Source: Kitagawia praeruptora
Lineage: Eukaryota > Streptophyta > Magnoliopsida > Apiales > Apiaceae
Assembly: GCA_037693485.1 (NCBI GenBank)
Contig: CM075344.1
Location: 90,307,001-90,371,000, forward strand
DNA: 64,000 nt
Direction: 5' to 3'
This document shows, one piece after another, positions 1 through 10,519 of the stretch; position 1 is the stretch's first letter; the number at the start of each line of letters is the position of its first letter. The translations under genes were made by a program, and so were the position numbers. Below the pieces are notes generated by a model. That model was not told where the DNA came from and did no database searches. It worked only from the letters and a program-made list of their open reading frames with translations.

Positions 1-180
1 TTTGAATTAAAAACCCGATTTAGACCCGAATCCGATCCGAAACCCGATAAAACCCGAAGATTTGGATTTGGATCTTGATTTTCAAACCCGGATCCAGACC
101 CGATCCGATCCGAAAACTTTGGATTTGGATTTGGATTTGACCAAACCCGATCCGACCCGACCCGTTGCCATCCCTACTCT
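1..180. repeat. Degenerate CCGATCC / TTTGGAT repeat tract
   Basis: Low-complexity stretch made of variants of ACCCGATCCGA and TTTGGATTTGGAT, lying directly upstream of the first proteasome gene copy. It is not shared with the region upstream of the second copy, so it marks the left edge of the duplicated block. Similar GATCCGATCCGA wording occurs at about 51060-51230, which suggests a dispersed repeat family. The reading frame running through it is a by-product of the repeat and is not a gene. Confidence 0.6.
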
Positions 181-254
181 CAAATCTCTCTCAACGCACA
201 CAAACACAAAAGGCAAAGCAAAGAAAAGCGAATTAGATCAAAGGCAAGGGAGAG

Positions 255-2552
255 ATGGCAAGATACGACAGAGCAATCACCGTGTTTTCACCGGACGGTC
301 ATCTATTTCAAGTGGAATACGCCCTGGAAGCTGTCCGTAAAGGTAACGCCGCCGTGGGCGTTAGAGGTACCGATACTATCGTTCTCGGTGTTGAGAAAAA
401 ATCCACTGTCAAACTTCAGGACTCTAGGTATCTTATATCTTATTTATACACATCTGTTTCATTATATTCATATTCTTTGTATGTTTTCGATTGGGAAAAT
501 TAGGGGTTTCCAGATTGAAACACTCCTTTGAATGTGTTTATTTTAGTTTTTCCATACTTATAGTTATTGGACTGTAACTATAATTCTAGACCTAGCCGAC
601 TGTGCTATCTATCCTGATTACTACTTAGTGCTCCATTCATATCTAATGTATCATAATTTATACATATGTTATGTTAATATGCAGTATCTGATATATGTAC
701 TTGTAGAAGCACAGTAACACCTTAAAAGAAATGTTTTGTTTTAAAGATACAACACTACTTATTTGGTGGAAGCATGAAAATAATATGCTTTATACTATCA
801 AATTGGGCTTCAAAGGGTAAAGACCAAGCTTATCCAGTGTTTGAGATTCCTTTATCGCCTATATCGTACTCTCGTTAATACTTAGGTGGTTGTTGCTAAT
901 ATGTTTCGTGTTACAAATCACCTGTTGGTCCTGTAGAGGTTAATAATATGTCAGCCTAGTCTCAAGGTGAAATGTAACTGAACCTCTAACCACTTGTGCA
1001 AGCTATAGGGTGTCAAAAAATATTGTGAATTAGTGTTCTCTTTTCTTCCAACTATAATAGACACCAATTGAATAAGTTTGTATAGAGGAGCACGTGGGTC
1101 AATTGAATAGATAGGAGTTGAAGTATTCTTTCTCTGATATTATGCTAATTGCTTACTGCTAACAAAGAGGAAAGTTTTTCTTGCTGTTGTTCGAGGGTGA
1201 CTAATGACTTAAAGTTTCTGCTTGACTAAATTTGTCAAATGTTATGATACTGTAGGAGATACATTTTTCTTGCAATTAATTACATCCACGCATCTGACAT
1301 TCTATACATTTTCTTTTCTTGGCTACGTATGTATCCTTGTTGTTGCAGATCTGTGAGGAAGATTGTAAATCTGGATGATCACATTGCTTTGGCCTGTGCT
1401 GGGCTTAAAGCTGATGCGCGAGTTCTTATTAACCGGGCACGTATAGAATGCCAAAGCCATAAGCTTACTGTTGAAGATCCAGTTACTGTGGAGTATATTA
1501 CCCGTTACATAGCTGGTCTTCAACAAAAGTATACTCAAAGTGGTGGTGTTAGGCCATTTGGCCTTTCAACTTTAATTGTTGGATTCGACCCACACACTGG
1601 TGTGCCAGCACTGTACCAGACTGATCCTTCAGGTACCTTTTCAGCTTGGAAAGCTAATGCTACTGGTAGAAACTCCAACTCGATGAGAGAGTTTTTGGAA
1701 AAGAATTATACAGAGACTTCTGGTCAGGACACCTTGAAACTTGCTATTCGTGCACTGCTTGAAGTAAGTATATGCTGCCTGCATTCCATTTTGAAGTACA
1801 AATGCTGTATTGCCTTTATAAATTCTGTTTGCAGCCTTATCACACTTGTTTTTATGAATGCTGGTGGTATATTGCTATAATATGCACTAAACAATTATAT
1901 TTCTTTATTTATGCTATAGCTGATGCAACACAAACAGGTGCCAAGAATGGTGCAAGTGTGAAACTAAGAACCATTTCCTTTATCGCATTCTTTATTTAAA
2001 GTTTTTATCTTCGAAAAGAGCTGCCTATGCTTGCAGTTGCTATTAAAATCAATAACAAGCTGCTCTCAAGTTTTTAAAAGTAGATGATGTTTAAATATCT
2101 AATAAACTAAGTAGTACTTGTCAGTATATTCATTAGTCTAAGTTGGACAAAGTCATAAGATATGTGGTATAATTGGTGGAAGTGGAGTAAAATGTTGTCA
2201 CTTTACAGGCTTACAGCTACCATAATGTAATTATTGTTGAAATTTGTTGTAAGTTAGCTATATGAGTGGTATTGTTGTATTTTGAAATTGCTGTTTTCTA
2301 CTTGGGCAATGTCATCGCTCTCATTACTGTTTTCAATGTCAGCTTCTTAACATCATCAAATTAATTGTGCCTCTTCTATGTCGAATCTAGGTTGTGGAGA
2401 GTGGAGGGAAAAACATAGAAGTTGCAGTTATGACAAGGGATAAGGGTCTTCGTCAGCTTGATGAAGCTGAAATTGACACCATTGTGGCAGAGATTGAAGC
2501 TGAGAAGGAGGCTGCAGAAGCTGCAAAGAAGGGCCCTTCTAGGGAGACTTGA
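255..2552 (+). CDS. PAD1: 20S proteasome subunit alpha type-7, copy 1
   Basis: Structural alpha-ring subunit of the 20S core proteasome, which degrades ubiquitinated proteins in cytosol and nucleus. Three exons join in frame: 255-427, 1349-1763 and 2391-2552, all with GT..AG introns, giving 249 residues, the usual size for this subunit. The start MARYDRAITVFSPDGHLFQ is the family N-terminus, including the alpha-subunit signature that gates the pore. Exon 2 has the AGLKADARVL and YTQSGGVRPFG motifs. The lysine- and alanine-rich C-terminus ends in GPSRET. The protein is identical to copy 2; I see only two silent changes (residue Q19 CAA/CAG, and an alanine in exon 3). The sequence immediately upstream of the 5' UTR differs from copy 2, so the two copies may have different promoters. 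Plant homologues are called PAD1/PAD2; which one this is cannot be told. Confidence 0.95.
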
Positions 2553-2802
2553 GTCTACTTTAATTTCCCTTCAATTGACATTTCATTTTGAATATGTATT
2601 CTGAACTTGTGACATTGTGGTTGGGGCTCGTGTTTTAGATTTACAGTGTCATGTTTTAAGCTGTTGGGCTAGTATCAAGCTTGCAAATTAGTCACCTATT
2701 TTGCAGGGAATATGATGATATCAAAAGATTTGGGTCCTATGATGATTGATCTATTTCCTACTAATTAATTATTGATGCAGTGTCATTTGTTTAATCATAC
2801 AT
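2553..2802 (+). other. 3' UTR and flank of proteasome gene copy 1
   Basis: Sequence after the stop codon is nearly identical to copy 2 up to about 2690. Copy 1 then keeps some 75 bp (about 2690-2765) that are missing in copy 2, where a short direct repeat around AAATTA marks the junction. No other gene is visible here. Confidence 0.6.
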
Positions 2803-3266
2803 GTGGGTTTTGGTCCCTGTGATTGTCAGGGACGGGTTAAATAACAATCGGTTTCTAAGCCGTTGGATCGTTGATCCAACGGCCCCCCTGGATTACAAAA
2901 AAAATTTACTGTTCGCTATAATTTTCCGCGGATAGGCAGATTCCGCGGATAGGCAAATTGCCTATCCGCGGAAAATTATAGCGGACAGTAAATTTTTTTT
3001 TTTTTTTAATCTCAGTTGCCTATCCGCGGAAAATTATAGCGGACAGTAATTTTATTTTTTTTTTTTAATCTCAGCCGTTGGATCGTTGATCCAACGGTTG
3101 TGGAACCGATTGTTAAATAATCGGTCCCTGACAAGCCTATCCGCGGAAAATTATAGCGGACAGTAATTTTTTTTTTTTTTTAATCTCAGCCGTTTGATCG
3201 TTGATTCAACGGTTGTGGAACCGATTGTTAAATAATCGGTCACTGACAAACGAGGGACCAGGACCC
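2803..3266. mobile_element. TIR-type MITE with long imperfect inverted ends
   Basis: Element of about 460 bp present in copy 1 and absent from copy 2, where the empty site near 44220 reads CATACATATAGC. CATACAT flanks both ends (2796-2802 and 3267-3273), a target duplication of 6-7 bp. The left end GTGGGTTTTGGTCCCT and the inverted right end GGGTCCTGGTCCCT match, and similarity continues inward for about 90 bp, including the AACAATCGGTT motif. The inside holds several direct and inverted copies of CCTATCCGCGGAAAATTATA and a palindrome, CCGTTGGATCGTTGATCCAA. It has no coding capacity. The superfamily is uncertain: the long TIRs suggest a Mutator-like MITE, but the target duplication is shorter than the usual 9 bp. 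Confidence 0.8.
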
Positions 3267-3926
3267 CATACATATAGCTTATTAAAAAAGATTGCTGTTT
3301 CTTTTTTAAAAAGCCCAGACAAATGTTATATATATAGAATGGATTAACCTTATCACACTTTCCAACTAAAATACATATGTAGAACCCCATTCCCTATGTG
3401 AATACTTATATAGAATTTAGCAAAAAAAAAAAAAATACTTATATAGAATGAAATAACCTTCATCAAACTTTGCAACTAAAATACTATTGCATAGACAATA
3501 CAGTAGAGCCCCAGTGGAATAGTTATTACTTTAGGTCTATATGTTCCTGAGTCGAAATCTTTTATATTAGTTTTGTAGCCGCTAAAATATGTAGTAATAT
3601 TGTAATAATAGGAATAAGTATCAAGATCATCATTCATTTTATTTAAATATATCAAGTGAGTCATTTATTTTAAAAATGACTCAATTTAGTAACTATTTTT
3701 AAAATTTGTATCAAGAATATCATTTGGTAATCACAAAAATGATAATAATTTTCAACTTTTAAATGATTAATATGATATAAATTTTCAAGTTGATGACTAA
3801 ATTGACCATTTTTACAATGAATAACTCATTTGATATATTTGAATGAAACGAGTTATGATTATGATATTTATCCCAGTAAAGTTTCCTAAATTTTCAGAAG
3901 ATATACGTTATATATATATATATATT
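3267..3926. other. AT-rich spacer, no gene seen
   Basis: Spacer between the MITE and the LINE 3' end. It is shared almost base for base with copy 2 (about 44224-44875). It ends in a TA microsatellite (about 3909-3926) next to the LINE poly(A). No convincing coding or RNA gene. Confidence 0.6.
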
Positions 3927-6900
3927 TTTTTTTTTTGAAACTCAAATTTTCATTCAACTAAGCCAAATCAGCTTCAACACAATACATAATATCAGCCGAA
4001 ACATTTAATTCCGAGAAAATACAATCAGCATTTAACCTAGATGCTCTAGCAAGCTTATGAGCAACTCGATTTGCAGATCGTTTAACAAAAGCTAGATCAG
4101 CCATGGATCATGATTTTAACATCTCCTTGCAGTCCTGTACAATCTTTCCAAATGGCGACAGCAACACATCTGGACTCCTAACAGCTTGTACCAGAACCAA
4201 GCAATCAGACTCCACCTGATACCGTTTTGCTGGTTGCGTTTTTAACCAAGAGAGAACCTCCTTAAGAGCAATAATTCCTTCTGCAATTTCTGCCGTGGCC
4301 CTTCCCTCTCTAATTCCTGAAATAGCCAAAACAAAGCAACCCATATGATCCCGAATAACCCCACCAAAACCATATCTTCCTACTGTTTCAAAAATGGCAG
4401 CATCAATATTCACTTTGAGCGTATCTCTAGCAGGTTTCGACCAAAACTCAGATCCCTCCGTCATGCGCCAAGATACAATAGACGGATAAAGAACACGTTC
4501 CTGAGCTTTCCTCCATTGCTCAAACATGAACACTGCATTGCAAACCACTTAAGCAGGCGTAAGTTTACACCCCTCCCATAAGACCTTATTCCTAGCATTC
4601 CAAAGCTTCCAGCAAAGAGTAAGAGCACGTCCCCAAACCTTCTCATTCAATTGCTCACCAAGATCAAAAAACCAGTCACCAAAACCTGAAAAATCTTGAC
4701 CAAATCTCAGGTCTGCTATCCTCCAACAATCCTGTGAAAAAGGACAAGATAACAAACAAATCAATTGACTCATCCCCCACATGACACACTGGACAAATAG
4801 AAGGAACAGGCACTCTCTTTATCCTCAGTTGATCTCGCGTCGGAATACAACCCCAAACTGCTCTCCAAACAAAATCTCTGACTTTCGGAGGTAATTTTAA
4901 TTTCCAGAACTTCTTCCAGACATTTCTAACATTCACCTCTATATCTCCGTCTCTTTCCCCTTGGAGGTAATTAAATGCACTTTTAACCGAATAAGCCCCT
5001 GACTTTTCTTTTAACCAATACCAATAGTCATCCTCCACCCTAGTACTCAAAGGAATTCCAAGAATACATCGAACCTCCTCCGGCAAGAACAAATCTCTAA
5101 CAATCTCAACATCCCACGCTTTTTCCCCCAACAAAAAAAGACTACTTACCTTTTCCTCCTGTAAACCCATCACCCCTGGCTTGATCATTGGATCAATCTC
5201 AGACGGAAGCCACAGATCTTTATAAATAAAGACAGACTCACCATTACCAATTCCCCTTCTAACCCCCTTCTTAACCAGATTCTGAGCAGCTATGATACTA
5301 CGCCAAATGAAACTTGGATTTGACCCCAAATTAGCAGTTAAGAAGTCACCATATTTAAAGTAGCGAGCTTTAAAAATTTTCGTAACTAAAGCATCTGGCT
5401 TCGTAAGCAAACGCCACCCTTGCTTTCCCAGTAAAGCTAAGTTAAACTCACGAATAGACCTGAACCCTAACCCCCTACCTCCTTACTTCTAGCCATCTTG
5501 TCCCAGCACATCCACGAAATACCAGTCCCCTTCGCAGACTTCCAATAAAATTTTGCCATTAACTGCTCCAAATCTTGACACATACCCATCGGTAACAGAA
5601 ACACAGACATAGCATAATTTGGAATACTCTGAAGCATATTTCTAATAAATACATCCCTACCACCTCTCGACAATAACCTCCCATCCCAGCTATGAACCCT
5701 GTTCGTCATTTTATTCTTCAAAAAACCTAACACTACCCCCTTATTCCTCCCAATGATATTTGGCAGACCCAAATACGTAGTAGTGTCATCTGCTTCACCC
5801 ACATTTAAGACTGAACAAATCTGATCCCTCTCATCCACAATTGTATTTTTACTGAAAAAAACCGAGGACTTATTATAATTTATGCTCTGACCTGATGCCA
5901 TCTCAAACCTACTCAAGATCTCCTGGACATTCTCAGCTTCCTTAACAGTAGCAGAAACAAACAGATAACTATCGTCCGCGAAAAACATATGAGACACCGA
6001 AGGCGCCCCTCTAGCAACCCAACACCCCGTAATTAATTTATGCCTTTCATACTTTCTAATCAATGCAGAAAAACCCTCGGCACAAATAAGAAATAGGTAA
6101 GGAGGCAAGGGATCCCCTTGTCGGATACCTCTCGTCGGAACAATAGGACCCACCACTCTATTACCATACAAAATCTGATACCTTACAGAAGAGAAACACC
6201 CCACAACTAACTCAATCCACCTTTGACTAAACCCAAACCTTTCAAGCATAATCTTCAAATAATTCAATTCCAGTCGATCGTATGCTTTACTCATATCGAG
6301 TTTTAAAGCCATTGTCCCTTCTCTCCCTTTGTCTTACGTTTGAGATAGTGCATAATTTCGAACGAGACCATAACATTATCCGAAATCAAACGACCCGGTA
6401 TAAAGGCACTTTGATTTTAAGAAATTAATTGAGGTAGCACTACCTTCATCCTATTAGCCATGACCTTCGAGATTACCTTGTACAACACATTACACAACGA
6501 GATGGGCCTAAAATCACTCATCTTCATAGGACTTTTATTCTTTGGGATAAACACAATATTTGTATCATTTAAGCCATTAGGAAACTCACATGTATGAAAA
6601 AACTCCTGTGTAATTTTGACGACATCTTTTCCGACAATATGCCACATTTTCTGATAGAATCCCGGGCGCATACCGTCTGGGCCCGGTGCCTTATCTGGAT
6701 ACATCTGGAACAAAGCTGCCTTTACTTCCTCTTCTGACACAGGACTCATAAGAACTTCATTTTGAGCTACTGTAACTGATGGCCTGACTTCGTCTAACAA
6801 ATCCCCAATTTGAACCTCCATTGCCGTAAACAGATTATCAAAGTATCCTTTCATAAGCTCAGGAATTCCATCCTCCCAAGTAACCCACTCCCCATTATTA

Positions 6901-8213
6901 TTCTGCAACTTAACAATCTGATTATTTCGCTTCCTTCTCGAGGCAACCGCATGGAAATACTTACTATTCCTATCCCCCTCCTTTAACCAAAATTGTTTTG
7001 CTCTTTGTTTCCAAAAGCACTCTTTTTGATTTAATATTTCATAGAAATTTTGCTTTTCCTCCTCATACAATTTCAGTGACACCACATCTCTCTGCCTTCT
7101 CAACTCTTTCATCCTCGCTTTACATCTTTTCAACCTCTCTTTAAAACATCCCGTTATCTCTTTTCCCCAATCCGCTAACACATCTCCACACTTTGAAATC
7201 TTCATCTGAATATTACCATTCCCATACTCATCCCAAACACTCCTGACTAACTGCTCACACATTGGCTCCCTCAGCCATGAATTTTCAAATTTAAATCGAT
7301 TAATACATTGACTAAAAACCTGCACTTCCGGCTCTAAAAACAATGGACAATGATCCGAGTTAGTCAACTCAATATTACTTAGACGGGCCTCCTTAAACAT
7401 ATCAATCCACGAATAATTCACCAACGCTTTGTCCAGACAAGCTTCCACCCAAGAATTAGTCACTCTCCCTCTTTCCCAAGTAAATTGATAACCTTTTAAT
7501 TCAAAATCTACCAACTCACAATCCTCCACCATACGCCTGAACCCCTACAAGAGCCAATTTGGATAAAGCCTTCCCCCCCTCTTCTCCTCATTACTCCCAA
7601 TATTATTTAGATCTCCTATTATACACCACAGTATTTGTAATTGAGTACTCATCGATCGAATAAGATCCCACGTACGACGACGATACCTTCGATCCGGTTC
7701 TCCATAAACGCCTGTCAATCTCCAATCAGCCATCCCATTTATTGAAACTAACATATCAATATGATTATTAGAAAAACTATTAAGCTTGCCTTCCTCAGCT
7801 TTCTTCCACAACATAGCAATCCCCCCACTATGACCTCTCGCATCAATCGAAAAACAACCTTCATAACCTATACGGGCCTTAAAACCATCTACTGTATTCC
7901 TATTACACATGGTTTCACATAAGAAAATGAATCTGGGTTTCTTTTGAACAATAAGATCCATAAGGAATTGGGCCGCCCGTGGGTTCCCAAGCCCACAGCA
8001 ATTCCAGCTAAGAGTACTCATTGATTTAGGTGGGCCTGATCCACAGGTCCCACCTCTTTGCCATTTTTTGAGAGCCCACTAAAATCACAGTCCATCGACT
8101 CATGAAAGTTATTAGGCCCATGTGTAAAATCATTTGCAAATTTCCTTTTTTCGGATCCATAACTGTAAGTGCCTTATCATTATCCACAATATCCTTAAAA
8201 CGATCCCCTGTAC
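3927..8213 (-). mobile_element. L1-type LINE copy 1, 3' part (ORF2 and tail)
   Basis: Non-LTR retrotransposon on the minus strand. The plus-strand T run at about 3927-3938 is its poly(A) tail. Reading leftwards from 8021 come the endonuclease, reverse transcriptase, a zinc-finger-like region and RNase H. The element is split at 8213 by a Ty3-type LTR flanked by TGTAC (8209-8213 and 23517-23521). Its 5' part resumes at 23522. The uninterrupted counterpart in copy 2 (44876-49823) proves the split. I did not find a clear target duplication for the LINE itself. Confidence 0.92.
3958..8021 (-). pseudogene. LINE ORF2 (endonuclease - reverse transcriptase - RNase H), broken
   Basis: Starts at 8021 with MSTLSWNCCGLGNPRAA, the N-terminus of the apurinic-type endonuclease; GDLNNI follows about 140 residues later. 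An in-frame TAG at 7545-7547 interrupts the endonuclease. The frame resumes through 7532-6417 with PDKAPGPDGMRPGFYQKMW, an RT block. A second stop and a frameshift lie between 6312 and 6430. The RT core resumes with GIRQGDPLPPYLFLICAEG and the catalytic FADD motif (6312-5467). Then come a zinc-binding RT-associated segment (ICPVCH, 5410-4676) and an RNase H domain of the plant LINE type (VNIDAA...EIAEGIIALKEVL...VESDCL, 4548-4108). A Trp-to-stop change near 4108 truncates the end. It cannot encode a functional polyprotein. Confidence 0.92.
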
Positions 8214-8774
8214 TGTAATAACCCTAACTTCAGTAATGCTACAGTGGTCACATGAATAGTAAATTTCGAGGATTTAGAGAAATGGTATATAGGTACTCTA
8301 TAAAGGAAATGGAAAATGAATAAACAGAAACCATATTAGTGTTGTACAATGAAAATAAGTGACTCAAAATGACGTTAGATTTCAGAAATTCCTGAAACAT
8401 GGATTTTGAGGATTTTGATTTCGAACAAGCTTCTATTGGACATTAAGGAGCATGGAAACATTATAAGAATTATATATTGAGGGATTAGTGAATTTAGATT
8501 TGAGCCAGGGGATTATTAAGTTAAGAGAATACCAATGGAATTTGGATTTTATAAACGCTTTCAAAACCACTGAGATAGTGAGATATATTCGAAACGAACC
8601 ACAGTTAGACGAGTATGGAAACCAAACAACCAAGATTCTAATATAGCAAGGATATATACCACATTATAATTACCAAGAGTGCTAGCATTATAATTAGAAA
8701 AGAAAATCAAGAAAAAAGAGTTATTATGACATAATAATGACATCATCTTCCACTAACTTGTTTTTAAGGGTAGA
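8214..8774 (+). mobile_element. Solo LTR of Ty3-type retrotransposon, left piece
   Basis: Begins TGTAATAACC directly after the target duplication TGTAC and matches the first 560 bp of the LTR at 56745-60363. It is cut at 8774 by insertion of an Athila element and continues at 20703. With the right piece it makes an LTR of about 3.37 kb that ends GGGGCTGTCACA. No primer binding site or internal region is attached, so it is a solo LTR left by recombination between two LTRs. Orientation is assigned from the related LTR, which carries the primer binding site on its right. Confidence 0.9.
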
Positions 8775-9009
8775 TGATAAGTGGATTTATATCCACTTGG
8801 ATCATTCTATTTCGGCTTAAACTGGTGTCTTGTATCTCAAGTATGTGTGTGTTTTAATATGTTTTTGTGAGATTTGTGCAGGGTGTATTCCAGGTGTAGG
8901 TATTGCATTTAGTAGGTAATATATGATTTTTAGTGTCAAGAAGATCAAGTGTTGGAGTTGCAATCAACAGCAGAAGAAGGAATCAGCAAAGTGCAAGTCA
9001 GTCTGTCAG

Positions 9010-9126
9010 TGCGCGCGGGCGCGCGGAGAGAACGCTAGGACTGTGCGCGGGCGCGCCGGGTGAATCTGTTAAAACTAACGCGCGCGGGCGCGCTGGAAAT
9101 CTATAGGAAGCGCGCGCGGCCGCGCC
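9010..9126. promoter_or_regulatory. Four GC-rich near-palindromes in 5' LTR U3
   Basis: Four copies of variants of GCGCGCGGGCGCGC at about 9011, 9044, 9081 and 9110, spaced 29-37 bp apart in otherwise AT-rich DNA. The fourth is GCGCGCGCGGCCGCGC. They sit about 225 bp upstream of the LTR TATA box. The same block recurs in the 3' LTR (about 19327-19443), and a two-copy version follows pol (16043-16092). A role as factor-binding, CpG-methylation or structure-forming sites is inference. Confidence 0.6.
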
Positions 9127-9350
9127 TGTGTGCGGAAAAATTGGCAGAAGGTTGCTGAAAACTGAATTTGAGAAGGAAACTGACCTAAATTCTTTTCCTA
9201 ATTATTGTGGCATCACTTGAGACGGCTAGAAACTTCTGGAATTCAACTTAAACAAGGGAATTGCAATTCTATTTCTAAAGATGGAAAATTACCGGAATTC
9301 TATCCTATTTCAATTACGGTAATTGCTTGGTCAAGGAGGCACTTGGGGGC

Positions 9351-9357
9351 TATAAAT
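9351..9357 (+). promoter_or_regulatory. Athila LTR TATA box
   Basis: TATAAATA within GGGGGCTATAAATACACACC, a strong plant TATA context. The copy in the 3' LTR is at 19668. Transcription would start about 30 bp downstream, making 8775 to about 9380 the U3 region. Confidence 0.7.
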
Positions 9358-10386
9358 ACACACCTTGGGGCACAGAAAAATAATCATCTACACATCCTAC
9401 ACACAAAATTCGTTCAGAGCAAGAAGGGAGAGAAGCCAAAGCGAGGATCGTGACAACAAGAAGATCTAGACATAGTTTTCTTGTATTCCTTTGTTAGGCG
9501 TATCTTGTGGATGCTCATTACTTTTCCGGATTTGTTCGCTAAACCTTATCTTATTATTGATTTATTCATCTTCTTTATCTTGTTTACTACCATGCTTTCA
9601 TCAAATCCCATGGTGACGAAAGGTTCGATTATGAACTAATCGTTATCGTGGGGTCCTAGTGGATTTATCTATGTAGCTTAGTAGTTTGCATGCCTTAGAG
9701 ATTTATGTGTGGTGAATTATTGATATCCTTGTATGGTTGTGCTTATTGAATTTAGGTGCGTCGCGAACATCTAATATGTTAATCTCTTGCTAAACGAGAG
9801 TGGATCTTGAGATTTAGAACTTGCCATGCTAGCATAGGATAGGTTGATGTTAAGCATCATGATTTGTGGCATGAATAGAGATATTATGCTACCCTATGTG
9901 ATCTAAGTGAATAACTTGTGCTTCTACCTTTATGTTTTCAAATTCTATAGAGATATAGGGTCTAAACATAATAGGTGCCTATTCATCTTCTATCTATTTT
10001 GTGGATGTATGCTTAGATTGGTACTAGTATACCGAGAGGTAACTTTTACTCTTTTCGTGTTATTCGATCAGATATCAAAACCATCGCATGTTTTAATCGA
10101 AGGCTGCAACTCTAAGTGAAGTAGATAATGAAACTAGGATTCCATGTTATTCTCATATAAGTAATTAGATTTTAATTCTCGTTATTTGTTAGTTTATTAA
10201 TTTGCATCTTAGTTTAATTTAGTTAATCAAACCATATTTGTTATTTTCTTAGCAGTGAATTAAAACCATACATTATTGCATAGACATATTTTCTGAGTAA
10301 AACTTAACCAAGATCTCTGTGGAACGAACTTTAATTGTATTACTTGTGACTACGTGCGCTTGCGTGAGTTTAGCATAACAAGTTTT

Positions 10387-10404
10387 TGGCGCCGCTGCCG
10401 GGGA
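10387..10404 (+). other. Athila primer binding site (tRNA-Asp type)
   Basis: TGGCGCCGCTGCCGGGGA starts six bases after the LTR end. It is complementary to the 3' end of plant tRNA-Asp except for one or two bases, and it is where minus-strand DNA synthesis would be primed. The same sequence occurs at 62540 in the second Athila-related element. Confidence 0.85.
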
Positions 10405-10519
10405 TCATCGGTGTTTTTATTTCAGTTTATGTGTTTGTCAATAGTGGTCGTTAGCGTTCACTGACTCGGATTCTTACTTAGTTTGTTTGTTTCGTGGTGT
10501 TTCAGGTACTTGAGTTTGT

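Larger units (their letters stand above)
8775..10380 (+). repeat. Athila 5' LTR
   Basis: 1606 bp, from TGATAAGTGG to GCATAACA. It differs from the 3' LTR at only three positions that I can see: C/T near 8823, C/A in the GC-rich block near 9032, and T/C near 9044. It contains a block of four GC-rich near-palindromes (9010-9126), a TATA box at 9351 and the presumed transcript start just after it. Two reading frames of 82 and 70 codons occur identically in both LTRs; the first spans the TATA box and neither looks like a gene. Confidence 0.96.

Noticed and set aside
1772..1999. 75-codon frame reading through proteasome intron 2 (also at 43270)
   Set aside because: Lies in the intron, in another frame from the exon; a shadow.
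9205..9453. 82-codon frame in the Athila 5' LTR, repeated in the 3' LTR at 19522-19770
   Set aside because: It spans the TATA box and transcript start, so it cannot be translated whole from the LTR transcript; identity between LTRs is due to LTR copying. The same goes for the 70-codon frames at 9907 and 20224.
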